A stretch of DNA of 64,000 nt from Larus michahellis (taxonomy: Eukaryota; Chordata; Aves; Charadriiformes; Laridae), in assembly GCF_964199755.1 (NCBI RefSeq), contig NC_133903.1, positions 315,001 through 379,000 of the forward strand, given 5' to 3'. Shown here one piece after another: positions 1 to 9,628 of the stretch. Under the pieces are notes generated by a model that saw nothing but the letters and a program-made list of their open reading frames with translations, was not told the DNA's origin and ran no database searches. The translations under genes and the position numbers were made by a program. Positions within the stretch are counted from its first letter, which is position 1. Every line of letters starts with the position of its first letter.

Positions 1-2924
1 ACGTAATACAAAGTTATCTTTACAGTGACATCTCAATTCTCAGTGAAGCTAGATCATCTCACTTAAAATGAGAATACATTTTCCACCATTTCCAGAACGA
101 CGTTAGAAAAGGTTAGAGGATGTTGATTCATCTATTTCTACATGAAGACAAATAATTTATCTAGTTCAAAAATCTTTTAAAATAGCATCTTATCTGTGAA
201 TGGTTTAAAAATCAGTTAAAGAAAACTGCCGAGTAAAAGGAGAAAACAATATTATCCTCAAGCACTTGAATTTCTGTGTCCTGTTTGCATAATTCTAACC
301 TGCAATGGGAGGACAAATACATGGTGGTGGTTGAATTATCATTGCATAGACATAAGTTTCTTCCAAATCCAGTATTTTATTCCAAAGCTGCTGTGCCATC
401 TATAAGGCTAGTACTGAAGCTGTTCTTATTTCTTGGTTGTGGTTGACTGTTTTGCAGGAGATTAAGATGGAAACTTTTTGCTGCCTTGGCCTTACAGTCT
501 TCTGAGGGTGTAAATTGATATGAATAAGGGGCACCCCCTGTGAGGTGCTGAATTGACCTATAATGCTCACCAGCCTCATTTTAGCCAAGCTTTTAAGAGC
601 ACACTTAAAACTAAGCAGGCTGCTAGATGATGAAGTTGATTTTTTTGGGACTTCTTGCATGCATAGCCAAGTAATATTAATTTATTGTAAAATGTAGAAA
701 CTGTTCAAGGAACAGAAACCAGTTCTTCCTTTCCTGTGTGAGTTCCCGTCACTGAGCTCCAAAGTTGTGCTCCCCATCTACTCTCTTTCTGGCAAGTGGA
801 TCTTGAATCACTGTTTAAAGAGTATCCAAGCATGATGTTAGTAACTGCTGCTGCCTGAAAGAGCTGATACCCTAGTGGTTAAGGAAGTGAGATGGGAAGA
901 TTTGCATCCTTTTTAGGAGAGAAGGAAAAGTTATCCTTGGATGTTGTACTTCTGGGTGGGTGCTGTAGCCACCAGGCAGTTGTAGCTGTGAGTAGCCTTG
1001 CAACACGTGTCCACATCTTGCTGTATAATGCAGCGGGTGTGGGAAAGTAGTGCTCATGGCCTATTTTTATTTTATTTCTTGTTTTGAGAGTGAAGGTGAA
1101 GCTCTTCACCCATTAATGGAGGAATGTCTAATTTCTAGATCTCAGTTGGGCTTAGGTAGAGATTAAGCTAGGTACTAAAATAACCAGATTTTTTGGACCT
1201 AATATTCTGAAATAAAACCAGAGTTTGTAGGATTGCAAGTCAGATGGATGTCTTACGTGCCTATCCAAATTTCTGCTTTAGGTGCCTAAAGCCTCTTTTG
1301 GATGTGGCTTTTTTTCTCTTTCAGTTCATAGCATTGAAATAGCGGCTCTCAATGAAAGAGTAATGTGCCATTCACCTCTGAAGACGGCTGACTAGTCAGA
1401 GTGTTTTGTGCAGAACCTATGCTTTGTAGGCAGTACAACAAAATCAGACAAAAGGATCTGTTTTCCTCGTAAGGTGTTGATGCCAAGCCTTAGAGATCTT
1501 CGTGAGAAGGAAGCATGTGTAATACCACCAACAACCACGTAGGGAGGAGGAGAGATTGAATGTGCCCATCCAAAATGTGTAAGGAACGTAGAGTATAATT
1601 ATTGACACCTTTTGGTGTAGTTTGATTTGCTAGATTCAGTAGTTGCTAAAGTTGCTGACAGTTCTCTGTAGATCAGGTATGTAAGTGCGCACGCAGCGCA
1701 GTGAAAAAATTATGATTAATACTTTGTTTGCAAATACTGCTTTTTCAGTGATGTAACTACCTTCTCTCCGAAGGTGGTATCATATTATTTAGCTATTCAA
1801 TAAATAGGACTGTCAGTAATTTGAAAATGGAAATGGTTTACAGAAGTATGTACAACTTATTCTATAACATTCTTTTGTAGAGAAAAGCTATATATTTGAC
1901 AGACTTCTGGAATGATATTGCGATATGCTGTATTTTTAATCAATTTACAATGAATAAATGAAAATCTGTATTTTTAAGAAATGTGAAAATTTATTATTCC
2001 ATCCCTGATTTGTTTCCCTTTCAATAGTCAAAAGTAACTAACTGGGAGGAAGTAACTAGATGTGTACCAAGAAACTCTGTCTTTTCCTCAAGAAAACTAA
2101 ATGGTTGATGTGCTATTTTATCTGCACTCAATTACAGTTGCTGTGTCTGTAACTAATACAGAGTAAGATGTAAGGACTGAAGTGCTTATTTGCAGGACTG
2201 CTACAGAAGCATCCCTATGCCTTCAGTCTTTGCTTAGTCCTGAGAAAAGAATGAAAATACTTGGCTTCTATGATTCGATGTGGGAGAGTTTTTTTGTAAT
2301 GGCTACAATAACTAATGATACGTTGTCATCTTCAGTAAGATTTATTTCCCTTTCTGTTCAAGAATAAACTGTCTGATAGCAGCCCTTTTTAACTGTTAAA
2401 AATGGAGCTCTTACTGGTGCTTTTTTGTTGCTTTATTTAGGCAGGTATAATTTATTATACCTGTATAGTTTAAACAATATGAGATTGTTCTTTAGCAAAG
2501 GCACTTTGTAATGGCAGAATCTCTCAACAAAAAAGCCCCAGCAGAGCCTCTTCACTCCACTGTAGTGTCACTAAGATTAAAAAGGTGAAATTTGGCATTG
2601 CAAGTCTTGTCTTTAGGTATAGCTGGTGTCACGAAGAGCTGGAGCGTTTGGCAAGTGTAACAAAGGAAGTGAGGATAGCATCCATCAAAAAGCATTGGAG
2701 ACAGCCAACACTTACAGTCTATAGAGTGTAAATAAGAATATTGCCTGTTTCTTAATTACTGGCCTGTGGGACTGATTTGAATCTCACTGTCTTCCCCACA
2801 GGTATATTTTCACTTCTGAGAGTAGAGTGGCTGCTGACAGACACACGTGTAGTTTAGGTGGAGCCAGATCAGGACTTCTCCTCTGAATGTTAAAAGGGAG
2901 GATTTTGCTTGAACCTCAGGCTGG
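1..2924. other. Gene-free flank upstream of POLR3E
   Basis: I find no coding exon, RNA gene or clear mobile element here. The sequence is AT-rich with short open frames that have no recognisable similarity or splice context. By the gene order I recall for human 16p12.2, the neighbour on this side should be EEF2K. This stretch may hold its 3' flank, but nothing seen here proves that. Confidence 0.5.
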
Positions 2925-3195
2925 ATTCACAGAATTGCAGAATGGTAGGGGTTGGAAAGGACCTCTGGAGATCATCTTGTCCAACCCCCTGCCAGAGCAA
3001 GGTCGCCTGGAGCAGGGCGGGACAGGAACGCGTCCAGGTGGGTTTTGAATATCTCCAGAGACAGAGACTCCACCACCTCTCTGGGCAGCCTGTGCCAGGG
3101 CTCTGTCGCCCTTAAAGAAGTTTTTCCTCATACTGAGATGGAATTTCCTATGTTCCAGCTTGTGCCTGTTGGCCCTGGCAGTGGCCAGCAGATTG
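2925..3195 (-). mobile_element. CR1 LINE 3'-end fragment (older copy)
   Basis: The plus strand shows the reverse complement of an avian CR1 3' end. It starts with a degraded CAGAAT tail (CACAGAATTGCAGAATGG), then GGTTGGAAAGGACCTCTGGA, a CCAACCCCCTGC block, and the usual run through CTCTGGGCAGCCTGTGCCAG to TTCCAGCTTGTGCCTGTTG. Similarity fades after about 3190. The element therefore reads on the minus strand and is 5'-truncated, as most CR1 copies are. The tail and body carry more mismatches than the copy near 27.3 kb, so this one is probably older. Confidence 0.88.
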
Positions 3196-4944
3196 AGGGG
3201 CAGTGCTGCTGGTGGTGGGTCAGGCTGTTCTCAGGTTTAAGTTCAGGGCATCTCTCACATGCCTCCCACTGCTGGGGACCTGGACACTTCATGGGGACAG
3301 CTCATAAGTTTGTGACCATCAGGCCTGGTCCCTAGGGTGGACATAATCGATACAAGTCTTGGGCCCTTGCTCTTCTCTGGTTAACTCCTGTGCTCAGGAA
3401 AGCAATATAATGAGGCTAGTAGCTTGTGCTATATTTTGAGTTCTGTAAGTTCATTCTTTTAATTTGGAAAAAGTCCCATAATCATCATTTTACCTCACAC
3501 TGGTAAAATGAGAAACCTCCTGATCCAACTGCCAGCCCCGAGCGGTGACTTGTGCTCTTATCCCCTCTAAGTGTCACGCATGGCTGATGCAAATAATCTT
3601 GGGTACACAGGCTTTCTCCAGTGTTCAGAAGTGTCTCTGTGGCCAGGCACACAAACATTTCAGGGTCAGAGGCTGAGCTCGCCCATGGCAGGGCAGAAAA
3701 GCACTTGTCTGGGCAGGTGTTGGTACCTCTTGCTGCCTGGGCAACAGGACCTGTGGCACCAAGCAGCCCTGGCAATGAGAAAAACACTTGCACAATGTGC
3801 TCCACGCAGCCTCTTGCACACCACATCTTACACACACACACACACTGTGTGGGCTATGGACGGTAGCCCCTGTCTACTGCTGCGCGGACAAGTGCTTGGA
3901 GACGGCTAAATCAGACTCGCTCCCTAAACTTTTCTGCCTGACCAGGTATGGGGTGACTTGCTGTGTGAAACCAATGGAGGTCTGACTGCCCTCTCTCCTC
4001 CCTGAAACTCCTGCTTTTCTGCGGAGCCAGGGTCATCAAAGGAGCATCAGCTCCCTCTGTTATCAAAAAAAAGCCCACATCCTTCTGAAAAGGTGCTGAA
4101 CTGAGGGTGTGATACTGCAGCAGCGATGGAGGCTCCCATTCACGCTTACACGCGTGTGCTGTTATTCCTCAGTACTTGTAGGTAGTGAATTAAATTTTTA
4201 GCAAGACTGTGCAAAGCTGCAGCCTCTTGGCAGCCGATGCCCAGCAGCTCCTGGGCAGAGCTGGCCCTGCGGGGGCTGCAGGCACCGGCAGCAGGAGGTG
4301 GGCGAGCGGAGGCTGTTGGGGGGTCCAGCAGGTTTAAATGAACTATTTATCTATCCCGTTTAAATGAACTGCTACAACTACAGCAGCTCATCGAGCTGCA
4401 TTTAGTCTTTGTGGCGAGAATGACGCTAATTCCTCAAGAAAATTTACCAGCTTTTCAGGCAAAATATAGACAGAGGCTCCTAAGGGCACCCTCACGGGAC
4501 ACCAGGCAGCTAAGTTGTGCTACTACCCCTTTTCACAAGAGTTGTACTGGCTACTGCTGCTACTACAGGCTGCCACGTGGGTGCCTGTGCTGCAAGCGGG
4601 AAAACAACCCCCCAACCATAAAGTCTGTTGGCTTTTCACTTTCCAGCTTCAGTGAGTTGTAGCTTTGGAGCACAAAGTTAAAATGCATCGGGTTTGGGTT
4701 TATTTTTTCAGAGGTTCAGGGGTGTGCAGATGATGTCCGCGTCCGGGTACACGTGGCAGTGCGCCGGACTCCATTGCGCCTGCTGGCAGACGGGGGTGGG
4801 AAAACCCGCGGTATTTTATTTTTCGGGTGGAAGGGTGCGTAGTGAGAGCGATTGCTGGGATGGGGCATGAAGATGAAGGGTGGGAAAGCGTAGGGGAACC
4901 CCGATCTGGAGTAAATGCGGCGGCGAAAACAACTATAGCATGGC
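3196..4944. other. Intergenic region between the CR1 fragment and the tRNA gene
   Basis: No gene is recognised. It contains a short CA microsatellite at about 3830-3845 and a 13-bp direct repeat (GTTTAAATGAACT) at 4332-4344 and 4358-4370. GC content rises from about 4700 towards the tRNA and the POLR3E CpG island. Confidence 0.5.
3830..3845. repeat. CA dinucleotide microsatellite
   Basis: About eight CA units in a row. Simple-sequence repeat with no sign of function. Confidence 0.85.
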
Positions 4945-4951
4945 GGTAGCG

Positions 4952-4962
4952 TGGCCGAGCGG
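4952..4962 (+). promoter_or_regulatory. Pol III A box of tRNA-Leu
   Basis: TGGCCGAGCGG fits the TFIIIC A-box consensus TRGCNNAGYNGG within the D-arm region, allowing for the one-base length variation seen in this box. Confidence 0.9.
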
Positions 4963-5004
4963 TCTAAGGCGCTGGATTAAGGCTCCAGTCTCTTCGGGGG
5001 CGTG

Positions 5005-5015
5005 GGTTCGAATCC
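5005..5015 (+). promoter_or_regulatory. Pol III B box of tRNA-Leu
   Basis: GGTTCGAATCC is an exact match to the TFIIIC B-box consensus GGTTCGANTCC in the T arm. Confidence 0.95.
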
Positions 5016-5032
5016 CACCGCTGCCAGCAGAC

Positions 5033-5039
5033 TTTTTTT
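5033..5039 (+). terminator. Pol III terminator (T7)
   Basis: Seven T residues begin seven bases after the mature tRNA 3' end. This is a standard Pol III stop signal and implies a very short 3' trailer. It lies roughly 100 bases before the motifs of the POLR3E core promoter. Confidence 0.92.
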
Positions 5040-5940
5040 CCGCTGCTGCAGCGCCCCATGGCGGCCGGGCGGCCAGCCGTCGGGAGAGCATTGTGGGTAG
5101 GAGGAGGGTCGCGTCCCCACGTGCCGGACGCAGTGACGCCAACATGGCCGCTGCCTGAGCGCCGCCCGCCGTGCCGCGCACCGCCACCGGGGAGCCGGCG
5201 GCACCGCTGCCCGTGCCGGCCCTCCGCCAGGTAGGCGGTTGCGGCGTCGCTTTTGCCCCTCCCGGGGCCGCGCGGGCGGCGGGGACCCTGCGGGCGGTGG
5301 AGGGGGAGGAGCGCGGCCTGGGCTGAGGTGGGCTTTGCCTGTTCGGTGAGAGCGGTGGAGACGAGGTTCTGTGAGGACCTGACACCGCGGCGAGTCCCGA
5401 GGGCGCGGGGCCGCGGCCGTCCGTGAGGGGCCCTGACAGGAACCGGCGCGGGTCGGGGCCCACGAAGGGAGTGGACGGAAGCCCGGTGACAGGCCGCGAC
5501 CCCTCGGCTCCCCTCACCGTCGGGCCGGGGGTGCCGGCCGGTCCTCCCAGGGCTGTAAAGCGGCGGCACCGGCCGGCCCGGGGCCCTTGCCCCCAGGGCT
5601 GGCAGCTGTGCGCCTCCCGCCCTGGAAAGGCGCTGCTCACGCCAAAAAATGCCGGTGGCTGCCTGCGCCTGAGCATCGGCTCTGCGAGAACTGTGTCACA
5701 GCCCTGCCCCGCCGGGGGACGAGACGCCCGGTCCCTCTTGCTCCGGGGTGGGCTTGCTTCGTCCCCGCCTTACGTGCAGGTTCGGGCCGTGGGCTGTGGC
5801 CTCCCTACTCGGGTCCCCCTTCCCCGCGCTCCGCCTTGCTGCCAGGCTGCTGTGTCAGGGGAAAGCAGGCTCGCAAATTGCCAGCAATGACGAAGCCGTT
5901 GCCAGCATTGGGGCGCGCAGGGCCCGGCGAGGTGGAGCGG
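5040..5940 (+). promoter_or_regulatory. POLR3E: POLR3E CpG-island promoter
   Basis: This GC-rich, CpG-dense block contains a CACGTG E-box at 5118-5123 (MYC/MAX or USF type), a CRE-like TGACGCC at 5134-5140, and a YY1-like AACATGGCCGC at 5141-5151. A YY1 motif in this position is usual just inside the first exon of housekeeping genes, so transcription probably starts around 5060-5140. No TATA box is evident. The island begins directly at the tRNA terminator, so the two genes' regulatory regions abut. Confidence 0.8.
5100..5230 (+). other. POLR3E: POLR3E exon 1 (non-coding, 5' end approximate)
   Basis: A good splice donor, CGCCAG|GTAGGC, ends this exon at 5230. The transcription start cannot be fixed from sequence alone; 5100 is a guess from the motif layout. 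The exon contains a possible 4-codon upstream ORF at 5144-5158 (ATG GCC GCT GCC TGA) that overlaps the YY1-like motif. The main start codon is in exon 2, 4.3 kb downstream. Confidence 0.6.
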
Positions 5941-8900
5941 TGCCTGCGTGGAAGATGGGGCTCGGCACCACCACCTGCCGCGGTGCGGGGCGGCCCCGCG
6001 GGAGCGGTCGTACGGCAGCCAGCAGCTTCACCCCTGCACCTGGCAGAGCAGGCCTGGCACTCTGCTGCGTAAATGTTGAGGTGTTAAAGAAAGGTTCATG
6101 CATAATGCACGATCTCTTAAGTCCCAAAGATGTGCTTCAGTGACATCACCTCCAAAGAGAGGTCGTGGTGCATAGGGGCCCTTTTTGGCTTCACTGTCAG
6201 AAGATGACTATGCAAAGCTGCTTGCAGACAAGCAAAGCAAGGAGAAAATTAAGCAAAAAATTGCATCAAAATTGCAGTTATCGTAAATATTCGGAAGGTG
6301 CTTTGCACCTTCCGTTTTACTGTATGCCTTGGGCCGCCCTGAGCTAGAGGATCACTGCTAGGGCTGGGCTCGGAGACCCCCTACAGAAGAATGTCCAGGT
6401 GCCAGTGGAAATTATGGTAGTGATTCTGGAGATGGCACTTTTCCCACTTCGATGGTTCATTATCTATACTTTAAGGCACTGATGCGGCAGGAGTTCCTGG
6501 TCTTTCCTGCACTGCATAATTATATATGAAGAATATTTCAGGTTTTGGTGTTGGCACTTTGGGGGTCCATTATTACAGACAAATTTAGGTATCAATGAAA
6601 TGCTGGAGCCTTTCTTGCAGGCCTGGCTAAAAATGCGTGTGTGTCAGATGATGTGCAGCTTTGCCATCTTCCTTCTTACAGTTATATTAAAATTTTTGAA
6701 AATAAAAACTAGACAGTACCCAAATGCCCTTCTGGCTCAGACTTAGAGGTAGGATTCAGTTGCTTTGTCACTGATTTTTGCAGTTCTTTAACCACAATAT
6801 TTTTCTTCGTTGATTCTAAATTGATGATGTTATGGGCAGCTAATGAGCGGTTTCATTGGTCCTAGCGTTGGTTGCATTGCAGGAGAATAAGAAATGCGAA
6901 GATTTATATTTCTTGCCCTCCTGCAAGCTGTTCCAAAGTTCAGTGATTCATACTGATAACTTGCATTATATTTTGATTTGCACCTTAAAGGAAAGTCCCT
7001 TTTAAAAGAAAAAATTCTGCCAAAAGGAAATTTGAAACTGGTGACCATGTTTGCCATCTCTTGGTATTTAATTCTGTTCCGTAACTCTTGTGGTGTCTTA
7101 TATATATGACAAATATAAAAATGAACACCCCCTTATATATATATATATATATAGTAGATATAGAATTGCGTCTGTGTGCCTTCAGTGAAAACTTCATTCT
7201 GATTCAAAAGATTCCTTCAAGTTGCACGAGTATTATAAATTGTGCTGGGACACACTGCTTCCTATTTATAGACCTGTCATCCTGATATTCCAATAAAAGG
7301 AACTGTAGTCATTCTTGATCCTTAAATGAATAAGAAAAAATGTAATCTCTGTAATACAACATTTTCCTTGAGTACTGAGAGGTGGATTCACAAAGAGCAG
7401 CGTTAGATGAGGGACCAGAGACCAGGTCCTTTAGGCTAAGTTTCTCTTTCTCTCCTTAGCCCAGGGAATCGTAACTTCTCTTCTGGAAAGTGGAGTAACT
7501 TTCTCAGGAGAGAGAACAAGCTAGCACATCACATACTTGGCACTCAGGCTGTCAAGAAGGGGAGGGTGGTTCCCAGTTCACTCAGGGGGGTTAGTAAGGA
7601 GGGTTTGGGCCTAAGTCTCCCACCTTCTGGGTGTTACTGCATGTTGTTGCATATCTTGGGCACCCTCCGGTCTGTTCTGAATGGAAGCTGCAGTTGTTCC
7701 ATTTTGTGAAGAGCTGTCAGGCTGGCTCTACGTGAGCCTGCTGTATTGGGCCACCCAGGGGACATGAATGGGGAAAGCAAAATTGGAACTGACAGATCTC
7801 ATTTCTCTAAAACAACATATTCGTGCATGTGTTTCTGGGAGGAACTAAGTCCCTGATCGCAGAAAACACTCTGATACCAGTCACATATCACATACGGTTG
7901 CAGTAACAGCCCCAGCCTGCAGTTGAGATACTATTGCTTTGAAGGTTTTCCGTTTCTACAAAACTATTTTAAATGTGAATCTGAGTATTATTTAATGGTA
8001 AATTTTCAAATACAGATGTATGGTGGGAAGAGCCAGGAATATGCTGGTGCATAAAGGAATGGAAAATTCCTGTTCAGTACTGTGAGGGGTGCTTTTTTGG
8101 TAGGGGAGAACCTGTGAGTGAAAAATATGCAATCATATTTCTAGGTGGAATGGCAGAAGCAGTGTAAATAAACCAGAGGTGGTTTCCGGAATGGAAATTT
8201 GCCCCTGTAGTGATGTTAATAACACTCACATCCAGAATGCCTATCCAGCCTCTCTGAAAGGTTTCTTAGATAACTGCGTATATATTAACGTGATGTTTTG
8301 AGAAGCCTGCACATCTGTTGAAATACACTGAGCTGCTTAAATTGTGTGGTGGCTTGTGTATTTGAAAAAAAATGCCACCGTCTTGGATGGAGCATGGATG
8401 CTGTCTTCCTTCTCTCACAACCTCTCTGTTGACACCCGATCCTGGACGCTGCCTCTCTCTCTTTCTCTTCCTCCGTAGGAGGTCCAGCAAAGAAGTGAGC
8501 TGGTGTCGAGGAGTAGAAGACAGTGCGGGAGAGTTCCCAAACATAGGTCTTATTTCTTTGCGTGATCATCTTTGTTGTTAAAACTTTCCTTGGTCAGTTT
8601 GTGAGTGGTCTTATTTTTTTATGCCTGTCTTGACCATTACTGGCTGATTAATGGTGTCTTAAATGATCTGGACTAATTAACATTGCTGCAATGGCATCCC
8701 AAATAATTTGTAAATCCTTTTGTTTGATTTCAGCAGGGAAAAACTATTGTTGCTTTAGCCGAGGAATCATTTTTTTATTCAAAGGTCTGAACCAAGAATG
8801 ACACTGGATGGAACATGATGAATCTTTGTTCTAGAGCACCCAGCTAATATGAGAGTCTTATTTTCTTTGGAGTTAGTGTAGTTATGAAGTAAAATCTGTT

Positions 8901-9547
8901 GTTCTGGTGATTTCAGAGGACTCCAAGAGAGGCCAAGGAGTGTATTTTGAAGCTCTCATTTAGCAGTACGGTCTGAAGAATGGTAGGTCAGGAGACAAGG
9001 CAAGCAGGTAGGTCAGGCAGATGAAGTCAAGGTCGGCACGTTCATGTGTCTGGTCCCAAGCAGGCTTTTTTCTTCTCCCAGCTCTTTAGCTGGGAGCTTT
9101 CTCCATTATCTGCTTTCAAGGAATTTTTCTGAGAAAGGAAGATAGTGAACCCTATGGCACGGTCCTTGTGACAGTGGCAACTGCAGTGGCGGTTTCAGAG
9201 CTCACATGTGGACTGACCAGCAGTGTGCTGTAGATGTACTGTCTGGAAAACCAGCCACTGCCTGCGTGTTATAGGTACGCAGTATATAAAAGATACACTT
9301 TATGCAAGTATAAAAGGCCCGTCTTTCCCTCTGTAGAGACTTTTGCTTGTCTCTTAAATTTGGTGGCAGTTGGTCAAGATTGTGGAGTATTAGGGACCTG
9401 ATTGTGCAAATACATACATTCCTTCAAAAAACAGACTAAACAGATTACCACTGAAAGGAACCAAGTTAACTTGAACAAATACTCTAGGCTACATGTGGTA
9501 CATCACACAGATGTAATGACTCATATGACATTTCTGTTTTCTTTCAG
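5231..9547 (+). other. POLR3E: POLR3E intron 1
   Basis: The first part is still CpG island; the rest is AT-rich with no recognised gene or mobile element. It includes a TA microsatellite at about 7134-7153. A pyrimidine-rich acceptor at 8478 is followed by possible donors after 8494 and 8546, so a minor 5'UTR exon could exist. I found no antisense B box here, unlike the antisense MIR reported in mouse Polr3e. Confidence 0.5.
7134..7153. repeat. TA microsatellite
   Basis: An uninterrupted run of about ten TA units in POLR3E intron 1. Confidence 0.85.
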
Positions 9548-9628
9548 GTTGTGCCAAGGAATAAGCCAAGAAAAAGCTTTTTGTATCCTAGCATGGCAAA
9601 TGAAGAAGATGATCCAATTATACAAGAG
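9548..9628 (+). CDS. POLR3E: POLR3E exon 2 (start codon; residues 1-12)
   Basis: Acceptor TTTCTTTCAG|, then 45 nt of 5'UTR, then ATG at 9593 in a strong Kozak context (AGCATGG). It encodes MANEEDDPIIQE, the known RPC5 N-terminus. It ends in phase 0 at GAG|GTAAAA. No in-frame ATG lies upstream within the exon. Confidence 0.95.

Larger units (their letters stand above)
4945..5026 (+). tRNA. tRNA-Leu (anticodon AAG)
   Basis: This 82-nt gene folds as a class II tRNA. The acceptor stem GGTAGCG (4945-4951) pairs with CGCTGCC (5019-5025), followed by discriminator A at 5026. The anticodon stem CTGGA/TCCAG (4972-4976 / 4984-4988) holds the loop TTAAGGC with anticodon AAG at 4979-4981. A long variable arm typical of tRNA-Leu follows. 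The T arm is GTGGG-TTCGAAT-CCCAC (5002-5018). There is no intron and CCA is not encoded, as expected in eukaryotes. Both internal Pol III promoter boxes are perfect or near perfect and a T-run follows the gene, so it looks functional. It decodes leucine CUU, and CUC after A34-to-inosine editing. It lies on the same strand as POLR3E, just upstream of that gene's first exon. Confidence 0.98.

Noticed and set aside
1-2924. EEF2K terminal exon expected by synteny
   Set aside because: No sequence resembling the EEF2K C-terminus was found in any frame I read.
4933-5676. A 247-codon minus-strand open frame over the tRNA and POLR3E CpG island
   Set aside because: It runs through the antisense of the tRNA and a very GC-rich island where stop codons are rare. 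There is no family similarity and no splice logic.
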